This document shows positions 55,380 through 64,000 of a DNA stretch of 64,000 nt, piece after piece. The stretch's first letter is position 1. The number at the start of each line of letters is the position of its first letter. The stretch is taken from contig CM041465.1 of assembly GCA_023213395.1 (NCBI GenBank), positions 114,893,741 to 114,957,740 on the forward strand, given 5' to 3'. This DNA is from Cycas panzhihuaensis (taxonomy: Eukaryota > Cycadophyta). A program made the translations under genes and the position numbers. The notes under the pieces are model-generated. The model had not been told where the DNA came from. It ran no database searches and saw only the letters and a program-made list of their open reading frames with translations.

Positions 55380-55492
55380 TGCTCCACTTGATAGGGTCTT
55401 TGTGGTTCAATGCATGAGAGTGCATAGCGAAAGAATAGAGATCATACAACTATATTCATAAACATGTTGGATAGATTGTAGCCATTACATCA
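55380..55492 (-). repeat. E4 5' terminal repeat
   Basis: TGCTCCACTTGATAGGG to GCCATTACATCA, similar to 24861-24982. Similarity ends at CA. Confidence 0.65.
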
Positions 55493-56053
55493 AAGCTACC
55501 TGTTATGAACACCTTAGACATGGATAACATGGCTACGGGTACAATAACTCTCTTTAGTCAGTGCCTTGAGATATTGGGTTGGCATCATTAACGATTGAGA
55601 AGTTTATAGGAGGGCCTACAAACTGGGCAATCCTCGAGTTGAAAATCTAGTCAAAAATTGGTTGTCTAAACCTTGCTTTTGGTTCAATAGACTATAAAGA
55701 AGAGAAAGTTATTGCAGTCAAAACATTGTATATCACAATAGCAATGACTTTTGTCACAATTGCAGAACCTTCAATCACTGTTGCAAAGTCTTCTGTCACA
55801 ACAATAACTATTTTTTTATTTAAAAAAAAAACTGTCAATAGTTAGAGGGTTGCACATTAAAAAAAAAGGTCCATAGTTTTAATTTTACCCTTATTTTTTG
55901 TTTACCTCATTTTAACGAGCGCGTAACGCTCATCATTTTGCATTAGGGGAGTTTTAGCTCTCATTTTCAAGGAAAAATTGACAGACACTCTGTAAGGTCT
56001 ACAACTGAATTTTCACACATAATTTCACTTACATCATTCTAACGAGTACATCA
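55493..56053. other. Right flank of E4, nothing recognised
   Basis: No domain, LTR or binding site. A-rich runs near 55805-55870. Confidence 0.45.
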
Positions 56054-56304
56054 TGTTAGACCTCTATATTTAAATGTTAAGTCATGTACTTTATATTGTT
56101 TAGTTATGTACTTTATGTAAAGTACTTTACCACTCCATGTAATAAAATACGCACCCACATTCTTTCTAGTGAGTACCCTTCATGCACTTTTGCACATGTG
56201 AGTGCACATGGGTCAATGTGCGCATGTTTGACAAGTGTCAAATATGCAACTCCCTAAGCTTCCTCTTCTTTCTCTATATATTGAGACCATTTTCCCATGC
56301 CACA
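56054..56304 (+). repeat. Single LTR, probably 5' LTR of a truncated plus-strand element
   Basis: TGTTAGACCTCTAT to CATGCCACA, with a TATATATTGAG promoter-like box near 56274. The initiator-Met-like TGGTATCAAAGC at 56314-56325 follows. No second copy and no coding sequence downstream, so the rest has been lost or lies outside. Confidence 0.5.
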
Positions 56305-56313
56305 TTTAATATT

Positions 56314-56325
56314 TGGTATCAAAGC
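56314..56325 (+). other. Primer-binding site of the 56054 LTR
   Basis: TGGTATCAAAGC, one mismatch from the initiator-Met consensus. Confidence 0.6.
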
Positions 56326-58438
56326 TACTTGGAGAGGAGTATTTGTTGATTTCAAGCTTGGAGGAAGTGCACCAAACACTTGGTGATGACCTTCACTCTT
56401 CAAAGGTGATCTAAGGCCAAGTTTGGCTTATTTCTACATTCTTTTTTCATCTCAGAAGTTTTTTTTATAGGTTAAAAATTGATTAATTTAATTTGTGAAA
56501 TTTTTTCTAAATCTCAGTTTGTATGTGCAACAGAGAATATACATAGAGATCACTATTTTTCTCATTTTTCTACAAAATAAAAATTGTTTTGGATGGTTTC
56601 CTCTCAAAATCTATAGGTTGCTCTCTGTTGGTGGCTTCAAACTTATTGTATGTGTTCATTCTTAGCTTGTATTTACATTTGAGTGACTTCACACTGAGCT
56701 AGGGTAGATTTGTCATTGTTTTGGGTGATTTTTAGTATAAAAAATTTCATTTTCGTGTCGTTTTTGCTTGCTAATCGAGTCAAATTTTCATTGGAGGTGT
56801 CTGCAACATGATTCTACCCTAGACTCCCATTCTCTAAGTGTTGAAAGCACTCACAAAACTCAGAATTGATCCGTTTGTCTGTATTTCTTCCATGGCTATC
56901 ATGTGCCCAACGTAACCTTCAATTGGTTCGATCTTCGCTTGTGATGCATCAAATGAGTTGAAACTTGGTAGAAACTTCTGTTAGAGTAGGATGGCCCTCC
57001 ATTTGAAGCCACTCAGTGATCCGTCGATTGATTGTGAAGATATCTTTGACTGTGTGTTTATTGCTTCGCTCAACCATCACCCTGTTGTATTTTCAAAGAA
57101 AATTTTAATTTTTAATATTGTGATTCTAACTTTAGGTTATGAAATACAGAATATTTTAGGAATATTCCAAATGAAATAAACTTTTCATTTCCCAAAGTTT
57201 ATTTTTTAATCTTCTTTTAATCTTATTTCATCATTTTGTAAGCTAGATCACTCTATTCAAGTTATGAAACAAAGCCACATGGAGCTATCATGTAGGAGTA
57301 GAGCCGTCATAGGAACACCTCTGCAGGTCACACAGAGGTGTCACAACTGCACGGAGATGGTTGCAGGAGCTATAGAGTTCGAGCCAAGTTATTTTAGTCG
57401 CAAGAGGCAGCTGCCTGTCACACGGAAATGGGCCACAATATGGCAGAAAGATGCCATGCCAAGCCATGTTGGAAAGGAAAAATCAAGGCATTGAAGGAAC
57501 CCTGGTAAAGCGGAGCATTTTCAAAGTCAATAATTTACGAGGACACTAGGGGAATCACTTGATGTATGTGTTAGCTCAGTAAGAAAATATGGACAGTCTT
57601 TTAGTTTTTGAGCCAACTGATGAGACTAGACATATCTCTAGTGCTGGTAACAAAGATAATATCTTAGATGTGGTGGGAGGCTAAGACAGTTCACTTTTTG
57701 GAAGTAGAAATTCTAGCTCTAATCAGATTGTAATAATTCTTGAAAGCCACACCAAATTCCCTGTTTTTTCCTTTTTCGTTTAATTAATGAAAAAGTGAGC
57801 CAGCCATATATTGGTTCAAAGAGAACTGTCAAACATAAAGAAAGGCTCCAAAACAAAACTTAATACAAATTCTCTTTAATAAGAATACTTTGAGGTAAAA
57901 ACCCTTGTCAAATTTTTGTTAATCCTCAAATAAAAGACTACTGAGCAGTCACTTTTTTCTCTTTTGAACATCCCTTTTTTTAAGGCAAGAAAGTGCAAAT
58001 TTAAAAAACAACCCTTGAAATAATTAATAATTTCAAGAATTATGTGTATATGACACAAGAATGAGACCTATCATCTCAAAAAAAACTTCTGAAAACTGCT
58101 TATGCACTTGACTTTGCCACCAAGTTGCCAAGATTGCAACACAACTTTGATCTTGTGAAAAAAACACAAGAAAATTAGCTTCTTATCACCTACAACTTTC
58201 AGTATGACAAACCCTTTTTTTGGCCACAAAATTAATCCTCCAAAAAAAGTGCAAGTATTCAAGACTTTGCATAAAAGATTCTTAAAAAAATTTGCAAGTC
58301 ATGAATGTAAACCAGATCCTTCAACATCAGACCTCAAGAAATTACTCCTTGCTCCAACTGGATCGCCTTCGTATGGCAAAGGTCATCACGAGAATTGGAG
58401 AAATTTGAAGCCACCAATCCGCTCCTCAAGATGCCGTA
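56326..58438. other. Non-coding interval between two facing LTRs
   Basis: The first 900 bp resemble the T-rich leaders of E1, E2 and E8 in style. From about 57260 to 57500 the composition is less AT-rich, with an open frame of 76 codons but no known domain. 58204-58539 is open for 111 codons with no recognised product, and overlaps the next LTR. Confidence 0.4.
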
Positions 58439-58450
58439 GCTCTAATACCA
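58439..58450 (-). other. Primer-binding-like motif next to the 58454 LTR
   Basis: Minus strand TGGTATTAGAGC, one mismatch from the initiator-Met consensus, three bases from the LTR end. Confidence 0.6.
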
Positions 58451-58453
58451 AAT

Positions 58454-58988
58454 TGAAAGACGAAATGGAGACAATACAGGAGCCAGAATCTATTGAGAAG
58501 TTGGAGAGGACATCGAAATATGTAGGACAATACACTTAGATTAAAGAAATGATGTAGTACAACATGAAAGATGATAGAGAGCAGTATTGCACTTCAACTC
58601 AACCTATCTCAACATACAGGCATGAAGGAGAATTCCTCTCAATATTTCACCTACAAGAGAAACTTACAGCAGCATAACTCTTACTCAAAATACTATATGC
58701 CAAAACATGAGAATAGGGCTCCTTATAAAGGAGTATGGACGATCAGGATCTCAACATGTCACTGATCAAGACTAAGAGCCAAATCTGATTAGGACTCTAC
58801 TATCTCCAAGGATAAGGATAGAGCCCACAAAAGTTGACTTCTCACAAGCACATGTGAGAAAAGTCACTACAAGACAAAAGACAATTTTATAATGCAACAA
58901 ATGAACACTTTAGGATTGAGAGTCTAAAGTGACAAAAATATTAATACATAAGGTCAAGGCTTAATGCTTAGGAATGAAGGTTCTAACA
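58454..58988 (-). repeat. LTR of about 535 bp, minus orientation
   Basis: Minus strand starts TGTTAGAACCTTCATTCC at 58988 and ends CGTCTTTCA at 58454, with TTTATAAGGAGCCC (TATA box) at about 58720. The primer-binding motif lies to its left, as for a 5' LTR. A copia integrase fragment (E9) abuts its start on the right, as for a 3' LTR. No second copy was found. Confidence 0.65.
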
Positions 58989-59849
58989 GCATTTTCGTAG
59001 CAATGGTATCATACAATTTGTATCCATTGTTGTGGATGGCATAGCCTAAAAAAATACATTTAAGACTATGTTTGTCTAATTTGGATCTTTGCTGATAGGG
59101 GATGTGCATATATGCAGTACACCCAAAAGTCCTCAAATGGCTAATGGTAGGCTTTTTGCCAGACCAAGTCTCCTCTGGTGTGATGTCGGACTCCGATTTC
59201 CCACATAGGCAGCTGTATGGAATGCTTTTGCCCAGTATGCTTGTGATAGTCTTTTTGCATGCATCATGGCTTTAGCTTTGTTTTCCAAAGTCCTGTTCAT
59301 TCGCTTTGAGACTCCATTTTGTTGAGGAGTATGAGGAATTATGAGTTGTCTCAGAATGTCGTTGTCCTTGCAGAATTGGATGAATTCCTTTGAAGTGAAT
59401 TCACCTCCATTATTTGACCTTAGAATCTTGATTGAGAAACCAGATTCATTTTCCACTTCGAGTTTGAATTCCTTGAACTTTTGAAATAAAATAGATCCAA
59501 ACTTTGTGTGAGAAGTCATCTATGAAGGAGATGTAGTACAATGCCCCTTCAAAAGATGCTATGGACATAGGTCCACATAAATCTGAGTGGATCAACTACA
59601 AGGGATGTGATGCACTCTACGCTTTGCCTTAGCAAAAAGCTATCGATGCTGTGTCCCCATTATGCAAGTTTCACAAAGATATTTTGATCCATAAAGTCTT
59701 AGAAGCCCATGCACCATGTTTTTGCTCACCATCATCTTAATGTTGTCTAAGCTTAAGTGGCCTAGATGTTGATGCCAGAGTTGTATCTTTGATATTGATT
59801 GAGTATGCAGTATCAAGTGTGATATTATTTGCATCTATCTTATAAAGTC
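58989..59849 (-). pseudogene. E9 pre-integrase and integrase
   Basis: IQLWHQHLGHLSLDNIKMMV (59640-59834) is the pre-integrase zinc finger. 59133-59519 holds the core, with LRSNNGGEFTSKEFIQFCKD, where the second catalytic Asp is Asn, and LIIPHTPQQNGVSKRMNRTL. After a frameshift MRTFGCTAYMHIPYQQRSKL and DKHSLKCIFLGYAIHNNGYK close the domain. The piece is cut before the reverse transcriptase. Confidence 0.85.
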
Positions 59850-60306
59850 CATGGTCTTCATGACCAATGGCCACCACTTGATCATACTTGTCACTAATAA
59901 TGCATTTCCCACTTTTAAACAAAATGCTCATTTGTTGTTTGTCTAGTTGGTTAACAGATAGTAGACTCTTCTCCATGGAAGGAATGAGGTAGGCATCTCC
60001 AGTGGGAAATGTTGAGGCAAGATTTAAAGGTGAATGAAAGGAGGCAATTTTGCCTATACCTGAAATTTGAACAGACTCATTGTTGCCAAAGGTCATTGAT
60101 TGACCCCTTCCTTCTTTGATGTCATAGAGAAGTTCTTCACTTCCTGTCATATGACGAAATGCCCCCGCATCGATGATCCATGCCTTATCAACATCTGAAG
60201 TATGATAAGCACAAAAGAGTTTATCCTCATTTGCAAACAGATTTGAGTGACGTTGATTGCCACCTTTGAACCCCCCCCCCCCCCCCTTCTTCTTTGACCT
60301 CCTCAA
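59850..60306 (-). pseudogene. E9 protease
   Basis: Within the 189-codon open frame 59737-60306, AWIIDAGAFRHMTGSEEL is the active site, with Asp-Ala-Gly instead of Asp-Ser-Gly. LASTFPTGDAYLIPSMEKSL and LSVNQLDKQQMSILFKSGKC follow. The frame begins in a poly-G (C16 on the plus strand) tract at 60271-60286 that probably changed length. Confidence 0.85.
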
Positions 60307-61240
60307 TAAGCACCTCGATTTGGTCGAGGGGGTTACTGCTGCTGTTGCTAGAAATGTTGCTACTGCTAGAACTGTTGATGAGGCTGTTGCTGCCTCTACT
60401 ATTGCTGACGTGGCTGTTGCTATCTGGATTGCTATAGATCACCTTGCTTCTTTCAACATTCAGGAGCTATGTGGCCAACTTTACCACAATAATGACAGAT
60501 GACATTGGCTTTTGATGAGCCAATGTTCATGTTCCCAAATTGTTTTGTGAATGAAGGCTTGGGACCTTGTTTGGCCTTCAACATGGTCGTAAATGCTCTT
60601 AACGTTGATGGCTTCTCGTCTTCCCTTAGGTAGATCTGCTCCTCCTGAAGTAATAAACTTTCAAGTTGATTGAAAGTTATTGTTGAAAGTGAGCCATCAC
60701 AAGTAATGGATGAAATGAATCCATTATAGTTTTTAGGCAATGCATGCATAATTGTTGTCATAAGCTTGTCTCTAGAAGTTGGTTTGCCTAATGTGTTCAA
60801 CTCATTACAAATCTCTTTGATAGAAGAAAAAAATGCCAATATAGCCTTCACAAATTTTAAAGAGTAAAGTTTGGCTTTAACTATCATACTGCGAGCTTCA
60901 TCTCGCCTTTCATACAATGAGGACAAAGTGTCCCAAGCTTCCTTAGAAGTTTTTGTACATACAATATTTTGATCAATATGCACATCAATAATCATATGTA
61001 AAAAGGCTAAGGCAATTTCATCCTTAGATTCCCAAGCAGCAACAGAAATTGGATCCAGATGGATGACAACATTTTCATCAGTTTCACTTTGCATAAGCAC
61101 AATTGGGGGATCTTACTAGAAACATATCCCCAAAACTCATTCATTATTAAGAGATTTTGAGTTTGCCTTTTCCATTCTTGATAATTATCTTGTCTAGTCA
61201 ATTTTATGGTACATAAATTGAGCATGTTTAAAACAACCAT
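60307..61240 (-). pseudogene. E9 gag
   Basis: ATG 61240 opens MVVLNMLNLCTIKLTRQDNY and QEWKRQTQNLLIM, the copia gag start. A frame change near 61100 leads to a 215-codon open stretch (60453-61100) with LAFLHMIIDVHIDQNIVCTK, AWDTLSSLYERRDEARSMIV and MHALPKNYNGFISSI, ending in an intact zinc knuckle CHYCGKVGHIAPEC. Then comes a Gln-rich segment (60310-60450) in which many Gln codons are TAG or TAA; an alternative Ser/Asn frame through it stays open by chance. Confidence 0.85.
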
Positions 61241-62274
61241 ATTTAAGTTGTAAACTCTTGAAGCTAGCAGATGAACTTGGAAACTCTAAGTTTTTGTCGC
61301 TTAAGTTCCACTTTCTAACATGCCAACAATCTTGATTTTACTAGAAGATCCAACAACTGAATGGAATGATGAGGGGTGGAGGACTAGGCTGTGGAGTTGG
61401 TTCAACCCTGATCTATAAAGGAGATCCATAGGTTGACCAAGTCAAATATAGAACAAGGTGGATAGCGTTGATCTGCATGGACGTACCATGCTTTTCTTAG
61501 GATTTGCAGCTTCAATAATGCTCTTTTTGAGTCTCCTTTTCCTCAAGAAACCTTAATTGTCGTGCACTGATCGTATGGTTGGTTGGTCCCCTAGGAAATG
61601 CACCAAGCTTAAGGTTATTTTAAAAGCAAGGATTAACCTTTTTCGAGTCTCTCCCACCAAATTTTAAAGTCACTTTTTAATAATGTTTAAGTAGACTTTA
61701 GGTAAATTTTACTTGGTAGATGTATTTATAAAAAATGCTTTATAAAACAACTTACATTGAGCTTCAAATGGAAGCAATGGAGTACATCAAAGGTAACACA
61801 TAAGTGTGTTTTACAAAGGCACTTCAAAAATGAAGAAAGTGCTTACAAAACCAAGTATAAAACTAAGTTTGTCACTTAATGTGATGTAGCAGGTGGTTTC
61901 ATTTTTAATGAAAAATTATCAACTTGAAGATGAAATGAGTCACTTGCAAAAGTAGACAACAACAACCAAGTGTTAAGACTTTAAATAATCTTAACCAACC
62001 AAGAAAAATGAGTGATTTTTTATTTAAAAAGTGAATTTTGAGCCCTTTTTGACTAGGGCACAAGGTCACTATGCAGGGAGCCTTAGGAAAAATACCTAAA
62101 TGAGTGAATTTTTTTCACTTTTACAATGATAATGATGCTTAAAATCATTGAATTTGAGTCAAGTAACACAAATGCAATTTTTTTTGTGTTAAATGAGCTC
62201 AAAACATTAAAAATAAGTTGAAAAAGGTTAAAATTAAGCATAATGGGCAGAAGCATCCCATCCTTTTGTAGCAA
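61241..62274. other. Unassigned DNA right of E9
   Basis: Would hold the leader and 5' LTR of E9, but no primer-binding site or LTR copy was seen. No domain in either strand. Confidence 0.45.
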
Positions 62275-62640
62275 ATCGGAGTTTGACATTACCAGTCATC
62301 AACATCACACTAGAGGAGGCTTGGTCTAGCACAAAGCCTACCGTTAGCCATTTGAGGACATTTGGGTGTACTGCATATATGCACATCCTTGATCAACAAA
62401 GATTCAAACTAGACAAACAGTCTTAAATGTGTTTTTGTAGCCTATGCCATTCACAACAAGGCATACAAATTGTATGATCCCATTTCTAGGAAAATGCATC
62501 TTTCAAGAGATGTAATCTTTGTTGAAGATGATCACAAGGAGTTGGAACCAGCATCCATCCAACCTCCTCTTGACAAAGGCAAAAAGATTGTTGAGGATTT
62601 CCTTCTCTTTCAAATTTTCACACCATGTACATCATTTGCG
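62275..62640 (+). pseudogene. Copia integrase C-terminal fragment, plus strand
   Basis: Contains VSHLRTFGCTAYMHILDQQR and FKLDKQS, then a stop, then shifted AIHNKAYKLYDP-like residues and MHLSRDVIFVEDDHKELEPA (62470-62620). It closely resembles the E9 integrase end (58989-59200), which is on the opposite strand. It is an isolated fragment without LTRs. Confidence 0.75.
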
Positions 62641-62687
62641 CTGGCTAAACATAAGGTTTAACATCATTAACATTTGAAGAAATAAAT

Positions 62688-63203
62688 TTGTATCATACAA
62701 CAGAAGAATTGACGAAATTGATCAACCCACAAGAGTATGAACCTAATTATTTTGGAGAACTGCATGTGGATGGTTCTTTTTCATATGAAGAGGGTACAAA
62801 GAGATTTGTAAATTATTGGATGCGGGAATCTTATGAGATTGGCCTAGTTTTTTTCCGTTGTAATTTACTCTCTTCTAGTGACAAGGATAATAACAAAGAG
62901 TTCGAAATCCTGAACCTTCAAGTGGGGATGAAGAAACTAGTAAAGCACAACACACTGAGGAAAAGGCAAAAAAAGACAAGGCATGACTGCCATGCTAGGC
63001 CATTATATTTCAAAAAGGGTGATCAAGTATGGCAATTCGACGACAAATCCCAAGCACCTAAGGGAGAATTAAAGATGCATTGGAAATGCCCATATATTAT
63101 TGAGAAGGTGCTTGAGAATGGCACTATCCAGTTGAAGAAACTAGTAGGCCAACTATTGCCTGAAATGGTCAAGGGCAGTAAACTCAAGTTCTGTCATGGA
63201 TAG
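62688..63203 (+). pseudogene. Gypsy integrase C-terminal fragment, open for 171 codons
   Basis: Residues about 95-171 include RKRQKKTRHDCHARPLYFKK, GDQVWQFDDKSQAPKGELKM and HWKCPYIIEKVLENGTIQLK, a pattern typical of the integrase C-terminus of Athila/Tat-type gypsy elements (from memory of the family). The first 90 residues are not recognised. There are no LTRs nearby and no other gypsy domain, so it is a fragment even though open. Confidence 0.6.
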
Positions 63204-64000
63204 GGTATGCCAAATTCACTGGAGGATTCAATTGGTTGTATCATACATGTTGCTTGACATTGGAGACAATCAAGGTTGTCTCGGCATTAGAATGTGATTC
63301 CAATATGATATGTAAAAATGGAAAAATAGAAAAAAGAAAAAAACAAAAAATGGAAAAAAATAACCATAACTTCTATCATATACCTAAGCAATATGGCAAG
63401 CAGATTGAAAAAAAGAAGAGAGATGATGAAAAATAAATATACAAGAAAAAAGAAAAAAAAGGAAAAAATAAGAAAATCATGATAGAATAAGATCATCATT
63501 GGAAAAATTATAAAAAAGGATAGATTTTAAGTATATTTTCCTACAAAATACACTATACATTCTAAAACGAAGCATTATCGAAAACACATATAACAACAGA
63601 ACGTAAAGTGATAGAAATAATTATACGTTCTTGTAAGCATTCTGGCATGGAACACATAGTGGAGACGAGTGGAAATAAGTGCCAAATCATTGAAGTTAAA
63701 CCTCATTCCAGCGAGATCGAGTTTCAAAGTTATGAGCATCACCCAACAAACACATTCCAGTCATAATAATAACTTCCAGTGTAAATGTTACATGACTAAC
63801 AGTACTATGTTCCTTTAGCGAATGCACATAATGTATTCATGCTTTAAGTGCAAAACCCTACTCATTTCTCTTATTGATCATAAGTACTACTTCCTATTTC
63901 TCCATTAGTGTCCAAAATGAAGATTGTAGGGTGCTAGGAAAACTGTGAAAAGAGGCCTAATGGCCTCATAGTCCCAAGATCTAGAAGCTAGGTTCACTCT
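63204..64000. other. A-rich tail of the window
   Basis: 63310-63520 is dominated by A with G (GAAAAAAG-like runs) on the plus strand. No coding domain or LTR feature in the last 800 bp. Confidence 0.5.

Larger units (their letters stand above)
24861..55492 (-). mobile_element. E4: outermost Ty3/gypsy element of a five-level nest
   Basis: Minus-strand order is gag (55181 leftwards), protease, first half of reverse transcriptase (to 53025), then after the E5 insertion the rest of reverse transcriptase, RNase H, integrase and a C-terminal tail. A consensus primer-binding site sits at 55362-55373. Terminal repeats of about 122 and 113 bp lie at 24861-24982 and 55380-55492, both bounded by TG and CA. 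Outer flanks ACTCT and AAGCT match at only three of five bases. A longer LTR with a truncated right copy is the alternative. Confidence 0.8.
58989..61240 (-). mobile_element. E9: truncated Ty1/copia element
   Basis: Minus-strand gag (from ATG 61240), protease and integrase in order. The frame ends in the integrase C-terminus at the LTR 58454-58988; reverse transcriptase and RNase H are missing. No 5' LTR or primer-binding site could be found to the right (61241-62274). Confidence 0.8.

Noticed and set aside
57264-57494. Open frame of 76 codons
   Set aside because: Less AT-rich than its surroundings, but with no domain, splice signals or start context that would support a gene.
58204-58539. 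Open frame of 111 codons
   Set aside because: Overlaps the primer-binding motif and LTR end at 58439-58460; no recognised product.
63287-63499. Minus-strand open frame of 70 codons, mostly Phe and Leu
   Set aside because: Read-through of an A-rich run; low complexity.

Overview
The window is repeat-rich plant nuclear DNA. Nearly everything that can be recognised is LTR retrotransposon of two superfamilies, Ty1/copia and Ty3/gypsy (several gypsy copies carry chromodomains). There are no rRNA genes, no complete tRNA genes, no operons and no CRISPR arrays. Deep nesting, old decayed copies and very sparse candidate host sequence fit a large-genome seed plant. A gymnosperm is plausible, but that is inference. 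For reference below, elements are called E1 to E9. LAYOUT. 1-1550: AT-rich, with a short tandem repeat and a weak minus-strand LTR/PBS candidate. 1551-5435: E1, a small copia-type element with only a gag-like frame. 5436-7450: no gene seen. 7451-21788: E2, a copia element on the plus strand with a perfect GTTTA target duplication, split by E3 (14386-20901), a minus-strand gypsy chromovirus. 21794-22949: nothing recognised. 22950-24860: the only stretch resembling host gene sequence (a first exon with one membrane segment and a splice donor), plus a tRNA-like SINE-type remnant. 24861-55492: a five-level nest in which each element sits inside the previous one: E4 (gypsy, minus) > E5 (gypsy, minus, 28184-53019) > E6 (gypsy, minus, 31959-51269) > E7 (copia, minus, 37081-49742) > E8 (copia, plus, 38331-45777). 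A solo LTR (36720-36950) lies in the gag of E6. Exact 5-bp target duplications are visible for E6 (TCGCT), E7 (AATTT), E8 (TATTC) and the solo LTR (GTACA). Near-exact ones are visible for E5 and E3. 55493-64000: unassigned DNA, two single LTRs facing each other, a minus-strand copia remnant (E9, 58989-61240), a plus-strand copia integrase fragment and the C-terminal part of a gypsy integrase. HOW IT FITS TOGETHER. LTR divergence counted by eye broadly follows the nesting: about 12 percent for E5 and E3, 12/489 for E6, 7/204 for E7 and 1/297 for E8. All binding sites found match initiator-methionine tRNA or differ from it at one or two bases. All coding regions are broken. In E1, E2, E6, E7 and E9 many breaks are stops where Gln, Arg or Trp is expected (C-to-T or G-to-A), as expected from decay of methylated repeats. 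In the youngest copy, E8, several breaks are instead single missing bases in short homopolymers. No element looks autonomous. Points most worth following are the gag-only E1, the young but broken E8, a 360-bp LTR-like insertion flanked by about 60-bp direct repeats, a cluster of small hairpins near 25140-25270, and the candidate host exon at 23644.
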